Of a DNA stretch of 64,000 nt, positions 1 through 10,239 are shown one piece after another (the stretch's first letter is position 1; each line of letters opens with the position of its first letter). The notes under the pieces were generated by a model. That model did no database searches. It was not told where the DNA came from and worked only from the letters and a program-made list of their open reading frames with translations. The position numbers were made by a program, and so were the translations under genes. The DNA lies in assembly GCA_016858145.1 (NCBI GenBank), contig JAEHOE010000047.1, positions 1 through 64,000 of the forward strand, written 5' to 3'. The DNA comes from Edaphochlamys debaryana. Its lineage: Eukaryota > Chlorophyta > Chlorophyceae > Chlamydomonadales.

Positions 1-2597
1 GGTGTGGCCCCCTCGTGCTCAACATGAGCACCGGCGGCAGCAAACGCAGCAAGGCACCTTCCATCCTCGGCACCATCGACGATGGAGGGCTTGGCCTGAC
101 AGGAGACCACCGGGACCTGATCCGGAAACAGGTAGGAGAGGGAAGCCAGACTGCCGCTGTCTTTGCATTGCTTCGTTGCCCTTAACCTCTTGCTAGCTGC
201 GTGCTGCGTGCGGGCCGTGCTCGCCTCCCCCAACCTGGGCCTCTGTCCGTCTTACCTTGTCCACCGCTCCTACGTCAGGCAAACGTCGTCCACGCGCTTC
301 ACCAGCGAACCGAGCAAACAGGGCCCTGCCAGCTGGACGTCATGCTGGTCAGACGGGGGTCATGAGGGAGGAGCTTAAGGCAGCAGACGAGGGTGACTGG
401 GTGATGCCCAGAGGACGGACGGAAAGGCTCGGACTACCGCCCGGAGGGCAGCCCAAGCTGCTGGCCTGCAACGGGCACGTGCTATACCCTTGCCGTACTG
501 ATACTGCAAGCCTCGGCCCGCATCCATGCATGCGTGCAGGTGTACGAACTGTACGAGAACCAGACCATGGCCTCCCTGCTGTACCCAGTCAATGTCATGC
601 GGAACCTGGCACGGCTGATGGCGAGGACCCCTATCATGGGTGAGTTGCACGCGGGGGGTGCGTGCTGGATGCTGCGGGCGGGCCCCCACTGCCGTCCCGG
701 CTATGTATGCTGGCCACCCAGGGGTGATGGGTGCTGAGGGACGTCCCCCCCCCATGCGCCCGGCAGGAGCTATTGACGTCGACATGATGGTTGGCGGCGA
801 GCTGGCTGACGAGCTGGCGACCAACGCCACCGCCGCCGTGGACCTGGTCCGCCGGGTCATGGGCAACACCACCCGCGGGAGGGAGGCGGCGGAGCGGGCG
901 GAGCGAGGTACAGTCGCCGTGACCGCCCTCTACGCAGCGGTCCCAGCCGAGCGGTCCAAGGTCCGGGCGGACCGGGCGGCGGCAGAAGCGAGGGCCGCTG
1001 CGGCTGTGGAGCGGGCAAGGGAGCTGTTCAGCGCTCAAGCCGTGGGCCCAGCGCCGGGTCCTTTGGAACGCGCAGCTCCGAGTAGCGTTGGGCTTATCAC
1101 CAGCCGACGCGAGTCGACGTCAGCACGGCGGCTGCTCCGGGGTGTGCCCGGCCTCCAAAAGCTGGGCGGAAGGCGCCGGCGGCGGACAACGGAGGAGCAG
1201 CTTGATGGGGAGGGCTACGGGGACGATGAGGGCGAAGACGGCCGGGAAGGGTCCGAGGAGCTAGGGGAGGTGCAGGACGGGGAGGACGAGGCAGCCGCCG
1301 GGGTACCCGCTGCGTCAGGTGCGGCCCTCGAGCCCGCCCTCACGAGCACCGGGAGCGTGGCGGACTCACCCCCCACCACCTCGGCCTCCCCCGACGCCGC
1401 TGCCGCTACCTCCACCGGGAGCAGCCCCTCCGCCCCCAGCTTCCCAGCCAACGGTCGGGTGGCTGTAGTGCTGCCCGCCTTCACGACCGACTGGCGGCTC
1501 AGGTCAGACCTGAACGCGCCCACCCTGCTGGCCGAGGGCCTGGCGCTGCGGCCCACAAACAAGACGCTGCTGAGGGAGTGGTTCAACGCCTGGCACTTCT
1601 GGAGGTGAGAGGGGCTTGGGGCAGGGGGATGCGGTGACGGCCATAGGGTTCACGAGCTAGCGTCTGTTGGAGGCCAGGCTGTGTCAGATCTTGGGACGAG
1701 AAGTCACTCGCTTGCCTTGGTGTGCTGTAATGTGCTCGCACCCCAGGTTTGCTCCCAAGCGCAAGGCCCATCTGTCCACAGACACCGAGAAGTGGCTTGA
1801 GACGGACGAGTGGTACGAGGTGAAGGCCAACGACAACGCCATGTACGAGCCATGTGAGTGCCGTACCGTACGGCAGAGGGCATCGCGCGGGCTCTCCACA
1901 GACCTAGTTGCCGCTCTCCCAACACAGGGGCTGACCCGTCCTCTGCCCTTGCCCGCAGGGGTGCTGGTGGACCGCCTGACCTCGCCCTGGCACGACATCC
2001 GCTTCAGGGGGTGAGCGAGAGCGAGGGAGCCAGATGCTTCCAAGGCTGTGCACTTCCCCGGCTGTTGGGGAAGGGGCCTGGAGCATGGGCCCTGACGCAT
2101 CCTCCCCCTCCCCCTCCCTCCCCCTCCCTCCCCCCCCAAAGGTACGGCATGAACAAGGTGATGCACCTGTACCACCTCAACGGCCTGGGCTACCAGCTGC
2201 AGGTGCACCCCAGGGCATACCTGGTGCACAGGCCGCACAGGCAGACCAAGGCACGGGTGAGTGCAGACCGCGCCCGACCCGTCCGCACCGCACCGCTTAA
2301 AGCACCCTCGACACGACGCAACAGCTGTAACTTGGCGGGACATCTGACGTTGCCTCATCCTGTGCCCCCACTTCCCCTTCCGTCCCCCAGATGAAGCATA
2401 ACAGCGAGCAAAGCGACCAAGGGCTTCGGGGGCGGGCCAACTCCTTGTCCGCTGCCGTACGGGAAGCCGTGGACAGTGGATCGTACGAGCCTTGGATTGA
2501 CTCCATGACGGAAGCGTGCCGCCGGATCCTGCCCTGGTGGCGGGAAGGGCCCTGGGCGGAGGCCCCGCAGAGGCCAGCGCCGAGCACCTGGCGTTGA
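1..2597 (+). CDS. GT49 (LARGE-like) glycosyltransferase, copy A, 5' partial
   Basis: Exons 3-131, 279-347, 540-639, 767-1604, 1747-1853, 1959-2010, 2142-2256 and 2391-2597 (stop TGA). All junctions are GT-AG and keep phase, giving 538 residues; the start lies off the left edge. The family is recognised from motifs in GT49 order: YPVNVMRN, a DxD metal-binding motif (AIDVDMMV), VVLPAF, and near the C terminus FRGYGMNK followed by LVHRPH, which matches the FxGxGxNK...H.PH signature of LARGE-type glucuronyltransferases. GT49 enzymes transfer sugar from a nucleotide sugar to a glycan and are normally Golgi-lumenal; donor and acceptor cannot be told from sequence. About 200 residues of Ala-rich, acidic and Ser/Thr/Pro-rich sequence separate DxD from VVLPAF. 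It is a direct-repeat paralogue of the next gene with identical intron phases, and its C terminus is 9 codons longer. A TGTAA at 2953-2957 is a candidate poly(A) signal. Confidence 0.85.
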
Positions 2598-3943
2598 CGG
2601 CTGCCGTGGGGCAGCAGGGGTAGCACTGGCAAAGTAAGGCGCGCATTGCACGTAGCAGACCTCCTCGGGCCTCTGCTGCAGGATGCCGTGCGGCATTGAG
2701 GAGCATCATGCATGACTTGTGCAGCAAGCAAGGTCCCTCCCCCTGCAGGGGCGGGGGTGCATGTGTGACGCCTTTCGTGGGCCCGTGGCCCAGGCAACAG
2801 GGGTGATGACTGACTCGGGCGTTAGGGTATTGTGCACCAATGCTGTCAAGGGTTAAGGGTACCTCAAGTGCACAGTGTGATCGAAGCTGACGTTAACATA
2901 GGTTAGACTGGAGGGGTCGCCCTGGCCACTAGCTACTGCTGCTTTGCCCTCCTGTAACAGCCTGAGGTAGCATCACAGGGGTGTGCGGCTTGGCATGGGG
3001 TGGAGGGCATGGGATTGCCGCGCCAGTGCGTTAGGCTTGAAGTGGCATCGCTTGAGGAGGGATGATGCAAAGAATAGTTGGAATTGTTGGGGACTGCGTT
3101 GGACAAATGCAGAGGCGATGGGACGGCGGTTGAAGCCAAATGACATGCTCCGCTTGAAGCGTATTGAAGACCGGGGACTAGGGAGAGACCAGGGACAGGG
3201 AGGTACCAGTTTGTGGAGGGGCACAATGGGGCACCCCGGGTCCACACTGAGGGCATTCCCCATGCAAGGACACATATATGGAAGGGGGGGAACGACGGGG
3301 GGGTGATACTAATACTTCGTGGATCGACCAGCCTCAGGGGAAGGGGTTTGGCGTCCCCGGTCGCGGCCAACCTTAGCTCGGGCACGTGTTAAAGGTGGAC
3401 AGAAGGGCGGAGAGGGCAAGATGCGATCATGTTGGTGTGCAGTCACGGCAACGCGAAACGCCACACGTGTGCCCCTCCCTCCCTTACGTTCGGTGCGTGC
3501 GAGGGGGGGCGGTGAGCATAGAACTGGGCGCGGGATGGCACGCGGGAGGGCGGAGCGGCGAGTCGGGCTTAGTTCCTGTCAACTCAACAGGATGTTAAGG
3601 ATGTGGCTTTGCCTCGCTGCCACCGCAGACCTCTCGGCAGCTCCATCTCCGAGCCCCGTGCTGAAACCGGGGCGACGTACCCTCGTATTGCTTGCGCGAC
3701 CCGCGCTCGCTCGCACTCGCCCTCATACCATGCCATAAAACACATTGTAATACTCTAGTGCGCACCGCAGCGACTTGCCCGCCGCGTCGGCTTCGCTCGC
3801 CACGCAACAGTTGCTCTGTTACAGCCGCGCACTGGCCCGCAACCTGCGCGCGCGAACGAACTAACAACTCAGACAATACCCCTCTCAATTTACGTGGAGC
3901 GACTATGCGGAGGAAAGGTGCCAGTTTCTAGGGCCGGGGCAGC
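2598..3943. other. Spacer between the two GT49 copies
   Basis: No gene found. The left part should hold the 3' UTR of copy A (TGTAA at 2953-2957). The right part should hold the promoter and 5' UTR of copy B; a weak TATA-like CATAAAAC lies near 3732, about 210 bases before the ATG. Short open frames here show no recognisable domain. Confidence 0.5.
2953..2957 (+). terminator. Candidate TGTAA poly(A) signal of GT49 copy A
   Basis: TGTAA lies about 355 bases past the stop codon. TGTAA is the usual poly(A) signal in chlorophycean algae, but a five-base motif also occurs by chance, so this is only positional support. Confidence 0.4.
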
Positions 3944-6900
3944 ATGTGGCCCCGACGAGCTTGTCTATTGGTTCTTCTTGCTGTATTTGGATATGGGGCT
4001 CTGGCGCAGCTGCCCGCTTCGGCAAGCGGCGTTCTCAGCGGAGCATCATCAACTTCGCCAGATGTGCAGGAGCTGGCCAAACAGCTTATGACGTGTGTCA
4101 ACGAACATCAGCCGTCGCTTCAGGGGCGCTCGCAGCCGGCCGCGACGACCTGGGAGACGACAGGGCGATTCCAGCAATCACCGCTGCGAATTGCGGGTGT
4201 TTGGATATCGCGACGGCAGCAGCCGCCTCGTGATACGTTCCCTGTCACCGTGGTGACACAGCTGTCCGTCGGCCGCCTGGCCCAGTTGGAGGCGCTGTGC
4301 CGCAGCTGGGCGGGGCCCCTGGCCGCTGCGGTCTGGCTCCCCCTCGTGCTGAAGGGCAAGAACGGCAGCAGCGGCAAGAGCTCCAACGTCACCTACAGCC
4401 TCGGCACCATTGACGATGGCGGGCTCAAGCTGTCGGATAATCACCGGAACGTCATTAGCAGAGAGGTGGGTGAAGCCCAGGGCAGGGGGTCCCAGTCTTG
4501 CCCCCAGTCGGCCCCGCTTATGGGCCCTCGCTCGACCATGGTACAAGTCCGTACATCCCCTCTTCCTGCAGGCCGCTGTCATCAACGCTCTCCACCAGAG
4601 GGCGGAGCAGGCGGGCCCCTGCCAGCTCGACCTCATGCTGGTCAGACGGGGGTCATGGTGGAGGGGCTGCGGCAGGGTCATGAGAGGGACAGGCCGGTCC
4701 AAGGGGATGGTAACTGGGGATAAGCCACCCCACAGGGTGGTGGGGGGAGGAGCCTAGTTGGATGCGAACAGGGCAAAGCCATACACCAGGTCACGGCGCT
4801 GCTGTGCTGCATACATAACGTAGACAGGGCCACCAACGGGGTCCTGGTGGGAGGGGTCCCCGGCTCCCCGCGCATGACAATTTCACGCGGTCCTACCGGC
4901 CCACGGAGCCCCAGCAGCCCTGCCACATGGCGTGCCGACTTCCTTGCCGTCCCACTTGCGCCCTCCAGGTATACGAGCTGTACGAGAGTGACAAAATGGC
5001 CTCCCTGCTGTACCCGGTCAATGTGATGCGTAACCTGGCGCGCCTGATGGCGAGGACGCCCATGATGGGTGGGGCGCGGGGGCTGAGATCGGGGCGGGGT
5101 CTTGAGGCGCTGTGTCTGGATACGCTTTGGCCTATCTCGGCTTTGACCTATCTCGCCTCGTGAAGCTGGCTCATGGGATCAGCACACACCTGAAGGGTCC
5201 GCGATTGATGCCGTGCTGTCCCTTCCACTTCACACCTGGTGTCACAGGCGCCTTCGATGCGGACATGATGGTTGGCGGCGAGCTGGCTGACGAGCTGGCG
5301 ACCAACGCCACCGCCGCCGTGGACCTGGTCCGCCGAGTCATGGGCAACACCACCCGCGGGAGGGAGGCGGCGGAGCGGGCGGAGCGAGGGGCGGTCGCGG
5401 GCGCAGCGCTGTACGCGGTGACAGCCGCGGAGCGAGCCAAAGCCCGGGCGGCGGAGGCAGCAGCGGAGGCGCAGGCAGCCGAGGCTCGGGCTGCGGCGGC
5501 GCAGGCGCGGGTGAAGGAGCTGCAGAGCCGAACTGCGTCGGGGGCAGGGGCAGGGGCGGCGACGGCGGCGCGGCGGCTGCTGCGGGGCCTGCCCAGCCTC
5601 CTGAAGCTTAGCCGCTGGCACCAACGCAGCACGCAGGGCTCTGATGGGGAGGACGACGGAGAGGAGGAGGGCGACGGCGACGACGGCGAGGATGGCGGGG
5701 AGGAGGGCGAGGGGCAGCAGGAGGACGAGGACGAGGACGACGGTGACGCAATGTCGGCGGAGGTGAGCGCGGCGGAGGCCGCCCTCGAGGCCGCCCTCGC
5801 CGCCGCCACCGGCAGCGACCCCACGCCCTCCTCCTCCTCCACCAGCCCTTCCGCCTCCACCTCCACGCCCGCGTCCGCCACCTCCGGGGCTGCCTCCACC
5901 GGGGCCAAGCCCTCCTCCGCACAGGGGCACCCCACGGACGGGCGTGTGGCGGTGGTGCTGCCCGCCTTCACGACCGACTGGAAGATGACGTCTGACCAGA
6001 CGTGGCCCACCGAGCTGGCCGAGACGCTAGCGCTGCGGTCCACCAACAAGACGCTTTTGAGCAAGTGGTACAAGATCAAGAGCCTGCGAAGGTGAGGGGC
6101 GGACGGAGGGTCTCAGAGGGACGGTGGAGGGTTTCTGGGCAGGGCCGCGAGTGGATGGTATGCGTAGGATGGGTGCTCAGGCGGGGGTGTTGGGGAGAGG
6201 GCCGTCCATGTGCCCCCTGCTTGTTGACGTACACTTGTGTTTTTGCGCCGCTTCGCCCTGCGCAGGTTCAACCCGAAGGGCTCCACGCACCACAACACGG
6301 ACACCTCCCGGTGGCTCAAGACCCACGAGTGGTACAACGTGTCGTACCGCTTCATGTATGAGCCCTGTGAGTGCCGTGCCGCATGGTGGCAGACCTATGT
6401 TACCAATTGCCCATCAGAGGTGCTGACCCGTCCTCTGCCCTTGCCCGCAGGGGTGCTGGTGGACCGCCTGACCTCGCCCTGGCACGACATCCGCTTCAGG
6501 GGGTGAGCGTGAGAGACGGGGCCAGATGCTTTCCTAGGCTGTGCACTTCCCCGGCTGTTGGGGAAGGGGCCTGGAGCGTGGGCCCTGACTCCCCCCCTCT
6601 CTCCCCCCCCCAGCTACGGCATGAACAAGGTGATGCACCTGTACCACCTCAACGGCCTGGGCTACCAGCTGCAGGTGCACCCCAGGGCGTACCTGGTGCA
6701 CAGGCCGCACAGGCAGACCACCGCACGGGTGAGACGGGGCCGCACCCTCGCCTGCGCCCATGCCTCCCGCAACCCCGGAACCCGCTCAAGTGACCAACAT
6801 CCTGGCTTCCTGGACCTGCCTTTCCTTCCTCCGCAGTTGAAACACAACAGGGACCAAACCGACAAGGGGCTCCGCGGGCGGGCCAACCACCTGTCAGCGG

Positions 6901-7016
6901 TTGTGCGCGAGGCCGTCAAGAAGGGCTCCTACGAGCCCTGGATTGATACCATGACGCTGGCATGTCGCCAGTCGCTGCCCTGGTGGCAAGAAGGGCCCTG
7001 GGCACAGGCTGCCTAG
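3944..7016 (+). CDS. GT49 (LARGE-like) glycosyltransferase, copy B, complete
   Basis: Exons 3944-4465, 4572-4640, 4969-5068, 5248-6091, 6266-6366, 6451-6502, 6614-6728 and 6837-7016 (stop TAG) give 660 residues. The ATG at 3944 was chosen because it opens a clean signal sequence or signal anchor (residues 1-22: a WPRRA basic start, then LLVLLAVFGYGALA), as expected for a Golgi enzyme. Domain order: VTVVTQLS...LEALCRSW (residues ~100-120, the GT49 N-terminal block), YPVNVMRN (~210), DxD in AFDADMMV (~235), VVLPAF (~465), then FRGYGMNK and LVHRPH (~540-570). An insert of roughly 200 residues sits between DxD and VVLPAF; it is Ala/Glu/Arg-rich, then a run of Asp/Glu/Gly, then Ser/Thr/Pro. Exon 2 and the 52-nt exon 6 have the same sizes and phases as in copy A. 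TGTAA at 7296-7300 is a likely poly(A) signal. The family assignment is strong; the substrate is unknown. Confidence 0.88.
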
Positions 7017-7295
7017 TCAGCGGCTATGCGGATGGGTCTGCAGTCAGCAGCAGCGGCATGCCCTTTGCGTGTTGGGGCTTGACGAGCGGGGGAGGGCAAG
7101 CGAGCGAGATCTTGGTGAGGAGAGCTCGGGAGCGTTTGGCCCGATTCCACGGGGCCCAGAGCGTGCGGTTGCTGCGGCGGCTGGATGGGTGCGAGCGAGC
7201 GACTGTGTACGGGGCTGTGGAAGGACCGCCCGGACTTGGGGTGGATGAGCATGGCCCTATGCAACGGATGGCGTTACTGAGAGAGGGCCTGGCCC

Positions 7296-7300
7296 TGTAA
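7296..7300 (+). terminator. Candidate TGTAA poly(A) signal of GT49 copy B
   Basis: TGTAA 280 bases after the stop codon of copy B, a distance typical of green-algal 3' UTRs. Confidence 0.5.
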
Positions 7301-8984
7301 GGGGCATTGTGGTCGCACTGTCGGGGGGTACTGTCCGCGCCAGGCGCTACGCGCCGGGGGCTCAGCCCAAACACTTGATACCAGTGAAGAGTGAACTGCA
7401 TGATTCGGATATTGGCTGGGATAGGGAGAGGTTTCCAGGGCACAGAGGGCCCTGGGAATGGCGCGCGTCTCGGAGGATGCTCGGGACAACGTCATGGGTG
7501 GGTCTGCATGGGGCAGGCAGAAAGGCAGAAGACAGTTGAGAGGTGCGGAATGACGGAACCCCACTTCATAGATAGGTTTGCAGCGCAGGACAGAGGATGC
7601 TGTTGGGGACTCTACTGACTTGAGTGACTTGTAGAGGCACCGAACCATTTTTGGCCTTTCATTTGCGGAATGACGGGCGGGCGGCGGGAAGGCACCCGGG
7701 GGCCGTTGAGACGGAAATGGCGAGGCAGAGGGATTGTAAGGAGACATGGGGAGAACATCATAAACCTTGAAGCCCTGCGCATGCCGCTACTACGCAGACC
7801 AGGGGGTCGTTACTAAGGGTACCCTATCTATGGGTATGCATGGCTCTTGCAAGGAAGCTTGGACTGAAGAGGGGCGGCGGAAGGTCCCGAGTCGGTGAAT
7901 GGGTCCGTGCCAAGTTATTGCGAGGGCAGCGGTCGGCGAGCGCCTGCGAGCGTCGTGCACACGGCTGGGGCCCTCGCTGACTCGCATATCGTACAGGGGA
8001 CCCACGACCCACATCGCGACCTGTGCTCCCAGCACGAACCCGCCCCCCGCCCCTTGCTTCCGGACGCCTGCCAACGAACGCATCTCGAGCCTCCCATCCC
8101 CGTACACACGCGCGCGCGCCTGGCTGCTTGCCCGCAATCCCAGTGTATCGTCCAAGAGTCGGGGCCACATCAAAGGCCGCAATGCCCACTTCGTCTCATG
8201 GGGCGCGGTACGGTGGCTGCAGTCCTTAGCCGAAGAGCAGCGGCGGAGAGGGAGGAAGCAGCGGCAATGGATTGGATAGGCCTTACAGACACAGCAGAAG
8301 ACGAGCAACACAGTGGGGCGGGCGGCAACCCACGCGGGGCTGCGGCGTGCGGGCGGTCCGCACGCCGCCAAGGCCGACCCGCCCCAAACCGAACGGGGCC
8401 CGCGGCCCCCCCGGGCGCTGCCCGCGCAGCGCGCCACCCTGACGGCCGCCAGGCCATTGCCAACAGCCCGAACCCCGCTCGACACCGCCGCGACGAAACC
8501 CCCTCCCGACAAAACCCCGGCGCCGCAGCTGGAACTCGGGGGCTCCAGGGCGGGGCGGCCTGGGGCAGCAGGGAGGAAAAGGGGGGGGACAGGGCGGGCG
8601 GGGCGGGGAGGGGAAGCAGGGTCTAGGCCAGGCGGCTGGGGCGGGCGGGCGGGTAGTGAGCTCTAGAGCAAAGTGGGTGATGGAGTGTTGCAAGCTCCTA
8701 TGTGAAGGCAGAATGCCTGAACGAGGAGCTTGCGGAGGGTACGTAAGGCTGCGGCATGCAGCCGCAGCTGCCGTACGGAGCCTAGCAGGAAGGCTCTGTC
8801 CTTCCGCTTCGCTCCGCTCCGCTTCGCTTCGCCTCTCTCCGACGCCTTCCGGCTACTAGTAGCCAGGCGGGCCGTGGACACGGGTGGGACGGACTGCAGA
8901 CTTTGCCAGCCTGTGCTTATGTTGCAGGGCCCGTGGGTCAGGGGGGGGGGGGTAAAAACATTAGTTCCATACACCACCCCACAA

Positions 8985-9640
8985 AAGTTCGGACCCCCCC
9001 GACCCCCCCACCCCCCCCCTTGCCGTACACTGCACACACTGCCGTACATGGCCATAATGTCAGCCGTTTCCCTCGACTTTTGTGCCAATCGGCTGCGCTT
9101 CGTGTGCGCTACTGCCTTGCGCGTGAACCGGAAGCGTTGATGAGGCTTGGGTCCTGTCCATTGACCATCCCCGCGTCCATGGACCATTCTCCGGTACCTT
9201 GCATCCGCGCTATTCATGCCCTAGGCCTCCTATATGATGAGCTACGGTCATAATAGTACACCCGGATGTCTAGCAGCGGTGGCAGTGCCGGTCGTGACGT
9301 GTCCCACGCGCGGACATGCCGACATGTGGCACCCGCAGCCACCCTTCGACCACCATCCCTATGGTCTGTGGTGCTCAGGCACACCCACGGTTCAGCCTCT
9401 CCTTGATACCACACGTTTACGCAAGGCAAGGGCCCTTGGGCTGCGTCAGACCGCTGTGAAGAAAGTTCGGACGGGAGCTGTACAAAAGTTCGGGACCCCC
9501 CTTCCCCCCCCTCCCCCCCCCCAACTTTGAGGGCTCATAACTTTTTTTTCTAGCATCTCGATTTTCATTCTGAGAGCGGATTTGGGCTCCTCTTGTCGAG
9601 CTCTCCAAAGTTAAAGCGTGGTGTAGTTTTTTACACTTCC
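8985..9640. repeat. Repeat-like patch with recurring AAAAGTTCGG-polyC motif
   Basis: The motif CAAAAGTTCGG followed by a C-run occurs near 8984-9000 and again at 9483-9500, and a shorter form (AAAGTTCGGAC) near 9462. It is followed by a GC-poor block (about 9523-9640, T-rich) unlike the surrounding GC-rich sequence. Within the block AACTTTGAG at 9523 and CTCCAAAGTT at 9603-9612 form a rough inverted pair. This looks like a dispersed repeat or transposon remnant, but no transposase or defined ends are visible. Confidence 0.35.
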
Positions 9641-9745
9641 TGCCCCCCCCTGCGTGGGTTGCAACCCATATGTGCACCCGTCTTCGAAAGAAGGCTCAAC
9701 AGGTCGTGGACACTCATGGACTCTGGTAGGTGCAGTTGCATGGCC

Positions 9746-9750
9746 TTACA
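9746..9750 (-). terminator. Candidate TGTAA poly(A) signal of the three-FAS1 gene
   Basis: TTACA on the plus strand, i.e. TGTAA on the minus strand, about 490 bases past the stop codon. A second copy at 9629-9633 is equally possible. Confidence 0.3.
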
Positions 9751-10239
9751 GAGTAATGCCTCCGTGGTGGTCATAGGCCAGGGGTCTTTGCAGTCGTCTC
9801 TTCTTCCGGTCCACACTCATTAACCCCTTCCCGCAGCGCTCGTTCCAGTCACGCTCAGGGTCGCTCAATCCAGCTCCACCCTCACATGCCGGTCGCCTTT
9901 GTTCCGCATACAACCGGACAGCCCCGCACTTCGCTCTCACGGGCTCTTACTTGCCTCACACGCTCCACTCCAACCTCTCTCGTGTCACAAATGCTCACTC
10001 GGAGGCAAAATGGTGCTTCGTGATCACTCATGGCACCGGCGGGCAACGGTATGAATGGGCTCAGGGAGCCCTTGCCCGCTATCATAGTAGACTGCGCGTA
10101 TGTGCACTACCAGTCAATTCCCGCGTTAAGTTCGGACCAGATCACAGGATCCGGGTAGTCACGGAGCGCCGCCAACTCTGGCGGCCTTCCTGTCAACACA
10201 TAATTACGATACGGTAGATAAGCAGGACGAGTCAAGCAA

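Larger units (their letters stand above)
7017..10239. other. Gene-poor 3.2-kb interval
   Basis: No gene that I can support. The left end holds the 3' UTR of GT49 copy B and the right end that of the minus-strand FAS1 gene; TTACA (TGTAA on the minus strand) occurs at 9629-9633 and 9746-9750. The middle contains a run of CTTCGC/CTCCGC-type units near 8803-8840 and a repeat-like patch at 8985-9640. Long open frames here, for example minus 7790-8512, are compositionally driven and show no domain. Confidence 0.5.

Noticed and set aside
7790..8512. 240-codon minus-strand open frame in the gene-poor interval
   Set aside because: Composition typical of GC-driven open frames, no domain, no signal peptide, no splice partners.
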